NCBI GenBank assembly: GCA_020249265.1
Contig: JADCGA010000023.1
Location: 1 to 48,160 of the forward strand
Direction of reading: 5' to 3'
DNA: 48,160 bases
DNA from: Roseomonas sp.
Lineage (GTDB): Bacteria; Pseudomonadota; Alphaproteobacteria; Acetobacterales; Acetobacteraceae
The translations under genes were made by a program, and so were the position numbers. The notes below the pieces were generated by a model. It worked only from the letters and a program-made list of their open reading frames with translations. It was not told the origin of the DNA and searched no databases. Shown piece by piece: positions 18,433-27,092 of this stretch. Each line of letters starts with the position of its first letter. The first letter of the stretch is position 1.

Positions 18433-19314
18433 TCACTCCGCCGCTTGCGCAGAAGCCTGACCCTGCACGGTAAAGAAGCTCGCGGATTTCGGCTGTTGCG
18501 GCAACTCCACGCGAGTTTCCGTAATCCGCGCAAAGCGCGCTGGCTTGCCGCGAATAACCTCACCCTCATGCGTGCTCGGCATCGGGTTGCGCGCCAGCGG
18601 CACGGCATCGGCGGCGGTATAGACGCAAATATATAGCCCGCGCGGCTTGGTGCCGGCATTCGGCGCGGAGCCATGCGCCAGCTTGGTATGCATCAGGCAA
18701 ACCGAACCCGCCGGACCATAGCAGGGAATGCTCTGCGCCAGCAGCGCCTTTTCATCCGCGTCCGATACCGCGCCGGTGAAACGCTCCCCATCAAACAGCG
18801 AATACATCGGGCCCTTGTGGGAACCCGGCACAATTGTTAGCGCACCATTGGTTTCATCCACATCATCCAGGAACAGAAGTGCGGTGATGATGTCGTCATT
18901 GGTGTGCGGCGTATAGGCGAAGTCCTGATGATACAGCACCTCGGTCTTCGCCCCCATCAGCTTCAAATTGATCTTGCAATGATGGAATTTCACATCGGGG
19001 CCAATCAGTTCGGCCACCATTTCCGTCATGTCGCTATCGCGCATCGCTTCCAGATAGGCGGGCGAGATATCGGATGGGTTATTGATCCGCCTGAGCGCAG
19101 GGTTTTCGGCGGAATGTTCCTTGCCCATGTCAAAACGCGGGCGGCCATCCACGCAGGGCGGGCCAAAGGGCGTGGTATGGGCGCGGCTTTCGTCCACCCA
19201 GCCGGCGATCTCGGCCCGCAGCCTGGCAAGCAAATCGGGCGAGACAGCATTGGGCACCACCAGGCAGCCATCGCGCCAGAAGGCATCCTTCTGTTCCTGC
19301 GTCAAAACACCCAT
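18433..19314 (-). CDS. Phytanoyl-CoA dioxygenase (PhyH) family Fe(II)/2-oxoglutarate oxygenase
   Basis: A 293-residue non-haem iron oxygenase. The metal-binding HxD lies in YHQDFAYTPHTNDDI, the distal His in MHTKLAHGSAPN, with a following Arg (KPRGLYICVY) for 2-oxoglutarate. GALTIVPGSHKGP is a typical PhyH motif. Family members hydroxylate diverse substrates, from phytanoyl-CoA to ectoine and small phosphonates; the substrate here is unknown. The divergent neighbour to the right is a Bug receptor (19454), possibly importing the substrate. Confidence 0.87.
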   Translation of the reverse strand: MGVLTQEQKDAFWRDGCLVVPNAVSPDLLARLRAEIAGWVDESRAHTTPFGPPCVDGRPRFDMGKEHSAENPALRRINNPSDISPAYLEAMRDSDMTEMVAELIGPDVKFHHCKINLKLMGAKTEVLYHQDFAYTPHTNDDIITALLFLDDVDETNGALTIVPGSHKGPMYSLFDGERFTGAVSDADEKALLAQSIPCYGPAGSVCLMHTKLAHGSAPNAGTKPRGLYICVYTAADAVPLARNPMPSTHEGEVIRGKPARFARITETRVELPQQPKSASFFTVQGQASAQAAE

Positions 19315-19453
19315 CTTGCGTCCTCCAAGCTTGAAACTTGGTCAATGTTAAGCGCAAAGCCGGCCCGAGTCATCCCGCCACCCACCCCCGCTTGACCAGC
19401 AGCGGTGGCGCGGAAAACACTGGGGCCAGAAACAAAACCGCCGAGGAAACCCC

Positions 19454-20437
19454 ATGACACGAATATTCACCCGCCGCGCCGCTGGGGCGCTCGCGCTCTC
19501 AAGCCTTGCCACGCTGCCGCGTGCTGCCCGGGCGCAGCAGGGCCGGCCCATCCGGCTGGTGGTGGGCTTCGCTGCGGGTGGCCCCACCGATGTGATCGCC
19601 CGCGTGCTCGGGCAGGAAATGCAGGGGCTGCTCGGCCAGCCCGTGGTGGTGGAAAACCGCGCCGGCGCCAATTCCCTGATCGCAACCGAAGGCGTGATGC
19701 GCGATGCGCCAGATGGGCAAAGCCTGCTGGTGACCACACTCGCGCACAGCGTGAATTCAATCCTGTTGCCCAATGCGCGCTATCGCCCGCTTGAGGATTT
19801 CACGCCGGTTTCACTGATCGCGACGCTGCCCCTGATTGCGGTGACGGCGACAAATGCCCCTTATGCCAATATCGGCGCCGTGGTGGCGGCGGCCAAGGCG
19901 CGGCCTGGTTCGGTGACTTATGGCTCCGCCGGCAATGGCGGTTCGGCGCATCTTTCCGCCGCCTTGCTTGCCGTGATGACGCAGACGGAAATGACTCACG
20001 TGCCCTTCCGCGGCAATGCGCCGGCGCTGGCTGAGGTCATGTCCGGGCGCATTTCCTTCATGTTCTACCCCATGATCGGCATTGCCGAGCATATCCAGCG
20101 CGGCCAATTGCGCGGCCTGGCGGTCAGCACCGCGGAACGCCACCCGGATTTCCCGGATGTGCCCACCATGGCGGAAGCGGGTTTTGGCGGGTTTGAACGC
20201 TACATCCAGGGGGTTGGGCTGGTGGCGCCCGCTGAGACGCCCGCCCCGGTGGTGGAGCGCTTGAACAACGCCGTGCGCACCGCCTTGGCCAAGCCGGAAT
20301 TGAATGCGCGGCTGCGGTCTTTGGGCGCGGTGGTGGTGGGCTCCTCGCCTGAAGAGTTTCGCTCATTCCTGCTGGCCGATCTGGAACGCTGGCGGAGCTT
20401 GATCTCGGCGGCGCGCATCACGGCTGAGGCGGGGTGA
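19454..20437 (+). CDS. Bug/TctC-family tripartite tricarboxylate transporter receptor
   Basis: A 327-residue periplasmic receptor with a signal peptide FTRRAAGALALSSLATLPRA carrying twin Arg, possibly Tat. Family motifs: IRLVVGFAAGGPTDVIAR, VVENRAGANSLIA, VTYGSAGNGGSAHL and MTHVPFRGNAPAL. No TctAB genes are adjacent. It is divergent from the PhyH oxygenase and overlaps the convergent FkbM gene by 20 bases at its 3' end. Confidence 0.9.
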   Translation: MTRIFTRRAAGALALSSLATLPRAARAQQGRPIRLVVGFAAGGPTDVIARVLGQEMQGLLGQPVVVENRAGANSLIATEGVMRDAPDGQSLLVTTLAHSVNSILLPNARYRPLEDFTPVSLIATLPLIAVTATNAPYANIGAVVAAAKARPGSVTYGSAGNGGSAHLSAALLAVMTQTEMTHVPFRGNAPALAEVMSGRISFMFYPMIGIAEHIQRGQLRGLAVSTAERHPDFPDVPTMAEAGFGGFERYIQGVGLVAPAETPAPVVERLNNAVRTALAKPELNARLRSLGAVVVGSSPEEFRSFLLADLERWRSLISAARITAEAG

Positions 20438-21179
20438 TCATCAGCCGCGCGGGTTCAAGGCTCGCATAGACATCGCCGCTATTGGCTTCCGCTGGCAGGG
20501 CGGCGATCCAGGCTTGCATCGCCGCCGCGTCACGGGGCGCGGGCAGGGCGAAGCTGAGGCTTTCTCCAAGGCTCGCCTGGAAGTGCCGATAGCCAAGTGC
20601 TGCCAGCAGCCCAAGGCACTCCGCGGCCACATCGCGCTGGATGGTGGTGAATTCGAAGGAAAGCGCGCGCGGCGGACGGGAAAGGCCGCGTAGCGCCTCG
20701 GCCTCAAAACCTTCAATATCCAGTTTGATGAAAGCCGGCATGCCATGGGCGGCGATCAGCGCATCCAGAGACGTCACCGGCAGGATTTCCGCCTGGTCCC
20801 ATTCCTGCCCCTCCCACCCCGGCGCCCCTTCAGCGGCGGCGATGAAGGCAGTGCTTGCCGTCGCCACGGTGGGGTTGGCGGTATTGAGGCGAAGTTCTGC
20901 CTTGCCTGCCCGCGCGCCCACCAATTGAGAAACCAGCGTCACGCCGGGGTCACCACGCAGCAAAAGCCGCAGCACACGGGCCAGGGCCGCTTGCGGTTCC
21001 ACCGCCACCACCCGCGCGCCAAGGCGCCGGAAGCATAGCATCCGGTCCCCAACATGCGCGCCGACATCAAAGGCAAGGTCGCCGGCGCCAAGGAAGCGGC
21101 GGTAGAAGCCATCCAAGGCCGCCGCCCGGCCTGGCGCGTGATAAACCCGCAGGCTTCGGCTGATGGCTGCGCGTTTCAC
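20418..21179 (-). CDS. FkbM family methyltransferase
   Basis: A 253-residue SAM-dependent methyltransferase. The SAM motif is LAFDVGAHVGDRMLCFRRLGA near residue 40, followed by VVAVEPQ and the FkbM signature FIKLDIEGFEAEALRGL. FkbM enzymes O-methylate sugars or polyketide-like metabolites. Start is GTG 21179, overlapping the stop of the VOC gene (GTGA). It is the last gene of a GST-VOC-FkbM operon. Confidence 0.85.
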   Translation of the reverse strand: MKRAAISRSLRVYHAPGRAAALDGFYRRFLGAGDLAFDVGAHVGDRMLCFRRLGARVVAVEPQAALARVLRLLLRGDPGVTLVSQLVGARAGKAELRLNTANPTVATASTAFIAAAEGAPGWEGQEWDQAEILPVTSLDALIAAHGMPAFIKLDIEGFEAEALRGLSRPPRALSFEFTTIQRDVAAECLGLLAALGYRHFQASLGESLSFALPAPRDAAAMQAWIAALPAEANSGDVYASLEPARLMITPPQP

Positions 21180-22060
21180 GTGAAAATCAGCGCCGCGCCG
21201 GCGGCAAATTCGGGCGGGACCATGATGCCCTCAGGCGCTTCGCGCGTTGGGATGCCGGCCAGGATGCGGCGGGCTGAGGCCGCGCCATCGGCAGTCCGCA
21301 CCACCATCCCCGCCATAAAGGGGGAGGCGGGGGGCATCACACCGGGCAGCACGCTTGCCAGCGCTTCCGGCGTCAGTACGCGCACGCGGGTTTCAAGCGC
21401 CGGTGCCTTTGGGCCGGCTGCGCGCGTCGCACCTGGCAGGCGGAGCAGAAAGCCCCCCGCCGGGTCAGGTTCCACCGGTAGCCCGGCCAGACGCGAAAGC
21501 CGCGTGGCGGTCTCGGCTGGGTTTTCGGCGCATAGAATGGCGGCTTCCAAAACCTCGGCGCGATTGGCGTGGTCCATCCAGCGATCCTGCCAGACCAATT
21601 CAGGCGTCAGATGCCGGATCAATTGCACGCGGCCCTCCGGCGGGTCCGGGAAGGGCAGCCGGGCAAAGCGCGCAATCGGCCCGCCCGCTTCCACAGGTCG
21701 TTCCAGATAAGCAACGCCTGGAATATCAATTCCCGCCGCGCGTAGCCGCGTAAGGTTCGCCTCCTCATCCAACATCGCGAGTGCCAGGATATGGATGCCC
21801 GCATAGCGCGCCAAAAAGGCGTTCAGGTTATTGTCGAATAGCGCAGGATCGAGGATCGCGATCAATTCGATATAGCCATGCTTCAGAAAGGCGCAGCGAT
21901 TGCCGGAACCGTATTTCTCAACCGGCAAATCAGGCCGCCGCCGCCCGCTTTGCTGCGCAATCGGTGAAAGCGTGAAGCCGAGCCTTTCATAGGCCGCGCA
22001 CATCGGCGCCAGGTCACGCGCAGCGACGCCCAGATGGTCAAGCGCCAGGGCGGTATTCAT
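21176..22060 (-). CDS. VOC family protein (glyoxalase-like domain)
   Basis: A 294-residue protein beginning ALDHLGVAARDLAPMCAAYERLGF, the start of a vicinal-oxygen-chelate module. CAFLKHGYIELIAI forms the second half of the module. The size and the C-terminal half resemble Glyoxalase_3-type proteins, of unknown substrate. It overlaps both neighbours by 4 bases. The pairing with a GST suggests handling of reactive electrophiles, but this is inference. Confidence 0.75.
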   Translation of the reverse strand: MNTALALDHLGVAARDLAPMCAAYERLGFTLSPIAQQSGRRRPDLPVEKYGSGNRCAFLKHGYIELIAILDPALFDNNLNAFLARYAGIHILALAMLDEEANLTRLRAAGIDIPGVAYLERPVEAGGPIARFARLPFPDPPEGRVQLIRHLTPELVWQDRWMDHANRAEVLEAAILCAENPAETATRLSRLAGLPVEPDPAGGFLLRLPGATRAAGPKAPALETRVRVLTPEALASVLPGVMPPASPFMAGMVVRTADGAASARRILAGIPTREAPEGIMVPPEFAAGAALIFT

Positions 22061-22713
22061 GCTGGATTCTCATAGCGGTCGAGCAACCATTCTGCCGGTT
22101 CGATGGCGGCTTCATCATACCAGCGCGCGACGAGCGGATGCGCGCGCATGGCCGCCATATAGCGCTGCGTTGTGGCGGAAAGCTCCGGCTGCCAGGTGAT
22201 GAATCGCGCGACCACGGGCGCATACATCGCATCCGCCGCGCCGAATTCAGCGCCCATCAGAAAGGGTCCGCCATGGGCCGCGATAGCCTCCGCCCAAATC
22301 GCCTCCACCCGCGCGATATCGGCGAGGCATTCCGGCGTGCGGCCAAGGCCGGGGAAGCTGCGGCCAAGGTTCATTGGCATGGCCATGCGCAGATTGCGAA
22401 ACCCGGCATGCATTTCAGCCGCGATGGACCGCGCATGGGCGCGTGCCGCACGATCCGCAGGCCAAAGCTGCGGCGCGATTTCAGCGCAGTATTCGCAAAT
22501 CGCCAGGCTTTCCCAAACCCGCGCGCCGCGATGTTCCAGATAGGGCACCATGCCGGTTGGCGTTGCGGATTTCAGCGCCGTGGTCGCACCCCCACCTGCG
22601 AGTGGAACAAGGACTTCTTCCACATCCAGCCCGGCCAGATGCACGGCCAGCCAGCCGCGCATGGACCAGGATGAATAACGCTTGTTACCGATAACAAGGC
22701 GGCCTTCGGGCAT
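22057..22713 (-). CDS. Glutathione S-transferase family protein
   Basis: A 218-residue GST. The thioredoxin-like N-terminal domain contains NKRYSSWSMRGWLA and the cis-Pro region GMVPYLEHRGARVWESLAICEY; an all-helical C-terminal domain follows. KRYSSWSMR is typical of a bacterial GST subgroup with Ser near the glutathione thiol. ATG 22713 is preferred over the in-frame ATG at 22731. First gene of the operon with the VOC and FkbM genes. Confidence 0.87.
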   Translation of the reverse strand: MPEGRLVIGNKRYSSWSMRGWLAVHLAGLDVEEVLVPLAGGGATTALKSATPTGMVPYLEHRGARVWESLAICEYCAEIAPQLWPADRAARAHARSIAAEMHAGFRNLRMAMPMNLGRSFPGLGRTPECLADIARVEAIWAEAIAAHGGPFLMGAEFGAADAMYAPVVARFITWQPELSATTQRYMAAMRAHPLVARWYDEAAIEPAEWLLDRYENPA

Positions 22714-22773
22714 GTGGGGGCTCTCCTGCAATTACGTACAGGATTATGCCCTGCTTGATGGGTCTTCGGCTAC

Positions 22774-23739
22774 CTACTCATTCGGCTTCAGATTATTCCG
22801 CCGCGCTACCTCGCCCCAACGCTCAAGCTCTGCCGCCACAAAGGCGCGAAACACATCGGGCGCCATGGGGGTGGGCAATGCGCCTTCATCCGCCAGACGT
22901 GCGAGCACATCCGGGCTGGCCAAGGCGGCATTGGTCGCTTCAGCGAGCTTCGCCACAACCTCGGGCGGCGCTCGGGACGGCGCCACAATGCCGTACCACT
23001 GCATCGCCTCAAACCCCGGAATGGTTTCGCTAATGGCTGGGATATCGGGGGTCTGCGCCAGCCTTTCCTTGGCCGTGGTGCCAAGGGCGGCCACGCGCCC
23101 GGCACGCAGCACGGGGAGTGCCGCGGGCGTGCCGGTCATGCCGGATTGGATATTGCCCGCGACCAAATCAATCACCATCGGCCCCGATCCGCGATAGGGC
23201 ACATGCACCATTCTGATGCCCGCCGCCTCAAGGAACGCAATCATGCCGATATGCACATTGGAACCAGCACCGGCGCTGCCATAGGTGATGGTATCGGGTG
23301 CCGCCTTGGCGCGGGCGATGAAGCCGGCAAGGCCACCTGCCGCCAGGTTATGCTGCGCCAGCAGCACCATGGGCACTTTGGCGATCATACCGATATGCGC
23401 GAAATCCTTCATCACATCCGCGCGCATGCGATAGATATGCGGGTTCACGGCCAGCGTGCTGATCATGCCGATGCCGATGGTATGACCATCGGGCTGGGCG
23501 GCGGCGATTGCCTCTGTCGCGATTACGCCGGCGGCGCCGCCGCGATTTTCCACCACAACAGGTTGACCGAGGCTTACTTGCATGGTCTGGGCCATGACGC
23601 GGGCCAGGATATCCGTGGCGCCGCCTGGTGCGGCGGGCGCGATGAAGGTGATGGGCCGGCGCGGCCAGGGCGCTTGGGCCAAGGCAGGGCTGGCAAGCAA
23701 CGCGGGGGACAGGATCAGGCTTCGGCGTGTGGTTTTCAT
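22774..23739 (-). CDS. Bug/TctC-family tripartite tricarboxylate transporter receptor
   Basis: A 321-residue periplasmic receptor. The signal peptide (TTRRSLILSPALLASPALAQ) is followed by ITFIAPAAPGGATDILAR, VVENRGGAAGVIA and ITYGSAGAGSNVH. The reading frame is open far upstream of 23739, but the signal peptide and an AGGAAA ribosome binding site (23746-23751) fix the start. It is transcribed away from the Lrp/AsnC gene at 23879, so it may be that regulator's target. Confidence 0.9.
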   Translation of the reverse strand: MKTTRRSLILSPALLASPALAQAPWPRRPITFIAPAAPGGATDILARVMAQTMQVSLGQPVVVENRGGAAGVIATEAIAAAQPDGHTIGIGMISTLAVNPHIYRMRADVMKDFAHIGMIAKVPMVLLAQHNLAAGGLAGFIARAKAAPDTITYGSAGAGSNVHIGMIAFLEAAGIRMVHVPYRGSGPMVIDLVAGNIQSGMTGTPAALPVLRAGRVAALGTTAKERLAQTPDIPAISETIPGFEAMQWYGIVAPSRAPPEVVAKLAEATNAALASPDVLARLADEGALPTPMAPDVFRAFVAAELERWGEVARRNNLKPNE

Positions 23740-23828
23740 CTGGTTTTCCTTTAGCTTACAGCCTGACGCCTCAGCCGGCTTCTTGGCAAGAAAAAGGTGC
23801 AACCCGGCGCGGCAGAAACCGTGAAATA

Positions 23829-23849
23829 ATGGTAAGATTTTCATTCCAT
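23829..23849. promoter_or_regulatory. Imperfect dyad between the Lrp/AsnC gene and the Bug gene
   Basis: A 21-base AT-rich imperfect palindrome beginning ATGG and ending CCAT, 30 bases before the regulator start. Lrp/AsnC proteins bind AT-rich dyads of about this size and usually autoregulate. It could control both divergent genes. The symmetry is seen; function is inferred. Confidence 0.35.
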
Positions 23850-23878
23850 TCCGCAGTTTTGCCGGATATAGTCTCGCC

Positions 23879-24343
23879 ATGGACGATATAGACCGGAATA
23901 TCCTGCTGGAACTGCAAGGCAATGGCTCGGCGGGGCTTGCGGAACTCGCCAAGGTGGCCGGGCTTTCCGTCTCGGCCACGGCGGAACGCGTGAAGCGGTT
24001 GGAAGAACGCGGCACCATTCGCGGTTGGCGGGCGGATCTGGACCCGGCGGCGGTGGGCTGCCCGCAGCTCGCCTGGGTTTTTGTCATGCTTCAATCGGGC
24101 GCCGAACAAGGCTTTGTTTCCGCCATGTCGCAGGAAGAAGCTGTACTGGAATGCCACGCCATTTCCGGGCGCTGGTCTTACCAATTGAAGCTGCGCCTGC
24201 CGGATTTGGCGGCGGTGGATAGTTTCACCAATGGCACGCTGCGCGCTTTGCCTGGCGTGATGCGCACAGAAACCCTTGTCGGGCTGGTGACGCATAAGGA
24301 AACCAGCGCTCTCCCGATTGCTCCGGCGGATGAGGAAGAATAA
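23879..24343 (+). CDS. Lrp/AsnC family transcriptional regulator
   Basis: A 154-residue regulator. The N-terminal HTH (DDIDRNILLELQGNGSAGLAELAKVAGLSVSATAERVKRLEERG, residues about 2-45) is the AsnC type. A RAM ligand-binding domain (residues about 65-145) follows. Members sense amino acids and related metabolites. It is divergent from a Bug receptor gene and 30 bases upstream of aat. Local control of the receptor or itself is more likely than a global Lrp role, but this is inference. Confidence 0.9.
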   Translation: MDDIDRNILLELQGNGSAGLAELAKVAGLSVSATAERVKRLEERGTIRGWRADLDPAAVGCPQLAWVFVMLQSGAEQGFVSAMSQEEAVLECHAISGRWSYQLKLRLPDLAAVDSFTNGTLRALPGVMRTETLVGLVTHKETSALPIAPADEEE

Positions 24344-24373
24344 CCCCGCCGGCCTCAATAAGGCGTGGCGCGC

Positions 24374-25063
24374 ATGAGCCGCCGCGCGCTTGAAATCACG
24401 CCCGAGCTTATGCTGCGCGCCTATGGCGCCGGGCTTTTTCCCATGGCGGAAGGGCGAGAGAGCAAAAAGCTCCATTGGTTGGACCCGGCGCTGCGGGGGA
24501 TATTGCCGCTCGATCACGGGTTTCACCTGTCGCGCCGGCTGCGCCGCACTGTGTTGTCTGACCGTTTTACCGTCACGGCGGATCAGGATTTCGCCGGCGT
24601 GATTGCGGGCTGCGCGGAACCCGCGCCAGGGCGCGCCGATACCTGGATCAATGAAGAAATCGAAACCCTGTTCACCGCGCTGCATCGCATGGGTGCCGCC
24701 CATTCCGTCGAAGTCTGGCAGGATGGCGCGCTGGTCGGCGGGCTTTATGGCGTGCGCATCGGCGGCGCGTTTTTTGGGGAGAGCATGTTCTCGCGCGTGA
24801 CGGATGCTTCAAAGGTGGCGTTAGTGCAGCTTGTGGCGCTGCTCAGGCTTGGTGGCTTCACGCTATTGGATACGCAATTCCTGACCGCGCATCTGGCGCG
24901 CTTCGGCGCGTTAGAAGTACCCAAGGGCGATTATAAGCGCCTGCTGGAAGCCGCCACTACCGTGCCGGCGCGGTGGTGGCCCGCGCCCGATCCAGCGCTG
25001 CTGGAAGCGGAAATCCGCGCGATGCGGAGTTCAGGCTTTGATCAGCCCACTCATGGGGCTTGA
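24374..25063 (+). CDS. aat: Leucyl/phenylalanyl-tRNA-protein transferase
   Basis: Attaches Leu or Phe from aminoacyl-tRNA to proteins with N-terminal Lys or Arg, creating N-degrons read by ClpS. The 229-residue protein carries [29 protein letters not shown], the [20 protein letters not shown] motif, FFGESMFSR, and [17 protein letters not shown], all diagnostic. ATG 24374 is preferred over GTG 24365. The 3' end overlaps the convergent thiG gene by 33 bases. Confidence 0.94.
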   Translation: MSRRALEITPELMLRAYGAGLFPMAEGRESKKLHWLDPALRGILPLDHGFHLSRRLRRTVLSDRFTVTADQDFAGVIAGCAEPAPGRADTWINEEIETLFTALHRMGAAHSVEVWQDGALVGGLYGVRIGGAFFGESMFSRVTDASKVALVQLVALLRLGGFTLLDTQFLTAHLARFGALEVPKGDYKRLLEAATTVPARWWPAPDPALLEAEIRAMRSSGFDQPTHGA

Positions 25064-25819
25064 CGCATCCGCGCTGTAATTGCGCGGCATGCGCCCCGCG
25101 AGGAAAGCATGCCGCCCGGCTTCCACCGCGGCCTTCATGGCGCGCGCCATGCGCACCGGGTCTTTCGCATGGGCAATCGCGGAATTGAGCAGCACCGCAT
25201 CGCAGCCAAGCTCCATCGCCAAAGCCGCATCTGATGCCGTGCCAATGCCGGCATCCACCAACACCGGCACCTTGGCCTCACGCTTGATGGCGCTGATCAT
25301 ATAGGGGTTCACAACCCCCATGCCGGACCCGATGGGCGCGCCCAAGGGCATGATGGCAACACAGCCCATATCTTCCAGCCGCTTCGCCGCCAGCGGATCA
25401 TCCGCGCAATAGACCATCACCTGAAAGCCATCGGCGATCAGTGCTTCCGCCGCTTCAAAAGTGGCCGGCATATCGGGGTAGAGGAAGGGCGCCGGGCCCA
25501 GCACTTCCAGCTTCACCAAATTCCACCCCCCAGCTTCCCGCGCCAGGCGCAGCGTGCGCACCGCATCCTTGGCCGTGTGGCAGCCCGCCGTATTGGGCAG
25601 ATAGGTATAGCGCTTGGGGGAGACATAATCCTGCAGCATCGGCGCCTTGGGGTCCGACAGATTGACCCGGCGCACCGCGACGGTGACGATTTCTGCCCCG
25701 GAAGCCTCAATAGCTGCGGCGGTTTCCTCCAAATCCTTGTAGCGGCCCGTGCCCACGATCAGGCGGGATTGGAAGCGCTGGCCGGCGACCTGCCAGCTAT
25801 CATCATCCGTGTCAGACAT
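25031..25819 (-). CDS. thiG: Thiazole synthase ThiG
   Basis: Builds the thiazole phosphate ring of thiamine from deoxyxylulose 5-phosphate, dehydroglycine and ThiS-thiocarboxylate. A 262-residue TIM barrel. The Schiff-base Lys is in [37 protein letters not shown] and [12 protein letters not shown] are typical. It follows thiS after 2 bases. No thiO, thiE, thiC or thiD is in the window, and the 110-base upstream region shows no recognisable TPP riboswitch. Confidence 0.95.
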   Translation of the reverse strand: MSDTDDDSWQVAGQRFQSRLIVGTGRYKDLEETAAAIEASGAEIVTVAVRRVNLSDPKAPMLQDYVSPKRYTYLPNTAGCHTAKDAVRTLRLAREAGGWNLVKLEVLGPAPFLYPDMPATFEAAEALIADGFQVMVYCADDPLAAKRLEDMGCVAIMPLGAPIGSGMGVVNPYMISAIKREAKVPVLVDAGIGTASDAALAMELGCDAVLLNSAIAHAKDPVRMARAMKAAVEAGRHAFLAGRMPRNYSADASSPMSGLIKA

Positions 25820-25821
25820 GC

Positions 25822-26031
25822 TCAGCCGCCCCCGATGAAGTGAACAATTTCAAGCCTGTCGCCCTCGGCCAAGGCAACGGCGGCATAGGTGGAACGCGGC
25901 ACGATTTCCTCATTGCGCTCAACCGCCACTTTCCGCGTATCCAGCCCAATGGCGGCCAGCAGCGCCGCCACAGTGGCACCCTGGGGCATCTGGCGGGTTT
26001 CTCCATTCACGGAAATGGCGATGGCGGACAT
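25822..26031 (-). CDS. thiS: Sulfur carrier protein ThiS
   Basis: A 69-residue ubiquitin-fold protein that carries sulfur as a C-terminal thiocarboxylate to ThiG. It starts [20 protein letters not shown], contains [13 protein letters not shown] and ends FIGGG, one Gly beyond the normal GG end. Whether the extra Gly is kept or trimmed is not known. It lies directly before thiG in the same operon. Confidence 0.93.
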   Translation of the reverse strand: MSAIAISVNGETRQMPQGATVAALLAAIGLDTRKVAVERNEEIVPRSTYAAVALAEGDRLEIVHFIGGG

Positions 26032-26060
26032 GGAGCCAATGTGGCGGGCCAGGGGCGGAA

Positions 26061-26086
26061 GGGCAAGCGCCAGACTCGGCTTGCCC
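26061..26086. promoter_or_regulatory. Inverted repeat between thiS and aroQ
   Basis: GGGCAAGC (26061-26068) and GCTTGCCC (26079-26086), perfect 8-base arms around 10 bases, in the divergent space between thiS and aroQ. It lacks a T tract on either strand, so an operator or leader hairpin is more likely than a terminator. It has no resemblance to a THI box. Confidence 0.35.
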
Positions 26087-26142
26087 CGTTCGGACCCCCC
26101 GTGCTAGCGCAAAAGACCAAGTCAAGTCACAAGGGAAGCGCC

Positions 26143-26598
26143 GTGACCCCGCCTTTGATCGCCGTGCTGAACGGCCCGAACCTGAACATGCTTGGCGTGC
26201 GAGAGCCCGAGAAATACGGCACCGCCACGCTGGATGATGTGGAAGCGCTTTGCGCCGAAGTGGCGGATGAGCTTGGCCTCGCCATTGATTTCCGCCAGAC
26301 CAATAGCGAAGGCGAATTGGTGACCTGGGTGCAGGAATGCCGCGGGCGCGCTGCCGGCATCATCATGAACCCGGCGGGCTATACCACCACCTCCATCGCC
26401 GTGATGGACTCGCTTTTGGCCGTGGGTGTACCGGTGATTGAAGTGCACATCACGAATATCCATCGTCGGGAGGAATTCCGGCATCACAGTTTCATCTCCA
26501 AGGCCGCGACGGGTGTGATTTGCGGGCTTGGCGTTGAAGGCTATGCGCTGGCGATACGCGCCATGGCAGGGCTGATCGCTCAGGATGAGGAAGCATGA
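26143..26598 (+). CDS. aroQ: Type II 3-dehydroquinate dehydratase
   Basis: Third step of the shikimate pathway, 151 residues, dodecameric family. NGPNLNMLGVREPEKYG contains the catalytic Tyr; FRQTNSEGELV, NPAGYTTTSIA and EVHITNIHRREEFRHHS follow in order. Start is GTG 26143 after AAGGGAAG; the frame is open upstream to 25840 only because it shadows thiS. The stop overlaps the accB start by 4 bases. The order aroQ-accB-accC is common in alphaproteobacteria. Confidence 0.95.
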   Translation: MTPPLIAVLNGPNLNMLGVREPEKYGTATLDDVEALCAEVADELGLAIDFRQTNSEGELVTWVQECRGRAAGIIMNPAGYTTTSIAVMDSLLAVGVPVIEVHITNIHRREEFRHHSFISKAATGVICGLGVEGYALAIRAMAGLIAQDEEA

Positions 26599-27065
26599 CC
26601 AAGGACCTGCAATTCGACCCGGCGACGATCCGGGAATTGGCGCAAATTCTGCGTGAGAGCGACCTGACCGAAATTGAGTTGGTTGACAATGACATGCGGG
26701 TCAAGCTGGTGCGCCAGGTGACGGTGGCGGCCATGGCGATGCCGGTGGCCGCTGCGCCGGCGCCTTCTGCCGCTGCCCTGGCTGCCGCGCCCGCGCCCGC
26801 AGCGCCCGCCGCTGAGATTGACGCAGACCATCCGGGCGCGGTGAATAGCCCCATGGTGGGCGTTGCCTATCTTTCCGCTGAACCCACCGCCGCGCCTTTC
26901 GTGACGCTGGGCAGCAAGGTCACGCAAGGCCAGACTCTGCTGCTGATTGAGGCGATGAAGACCTATAACCAGATCAAGGCGCCGCGCGCCGGCACGGTAA
27001 CGCGCATTCTGGTTGAAAGCGGCACGCCGGTGGAATTCGGCGAACCGCTGATGATTGTTGAGTAA
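26595..27065 (+). CDS. accB: Biotin carboxyl carrier protein of acetyl-CoA carboxylase
   Basis: Carries biotin between the carboxylase and transferase halves of acetyl-CoA carboxylase. The 156-residue protein has an N-terminal helical region, a Pro/Ala-rich linker (residues about 50-75) and a C-terminal biotinyl domain. The biotinylated Lys is near residue 122 in EAMKTYNQIKAPRAGTV; the usual Met after the Lys is replaced by Thr-Tyr. It is followed by accC after 27 bases. Confidence 0.94.
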   Translation: MTKDLQFDPATIRELAQILRESDLTEIELVDNDMRVKLVRQVTVAAMAMPVAAAPAPSAAALAAAPAPAAPAAEIDADHPGAVNSPMVGVAYLSAEPTAAPFVTLGSKVTQGQTLLLIEAMKTYNQIKAPRAGTVTRILVESGTPVEFGEPLMIVE

Positions 27066-27092
27066 TGGCGCGCTCGGCTGGGGTTGCACATC

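Noticed and set aside
22774..24087. N-terminal extension of the Bug gene to 24087
   Set aside because: The extra 116 residues run through the divergent promoter and the Lrp gene; a signal peptide and ribosome binding site mark the start at 23739.
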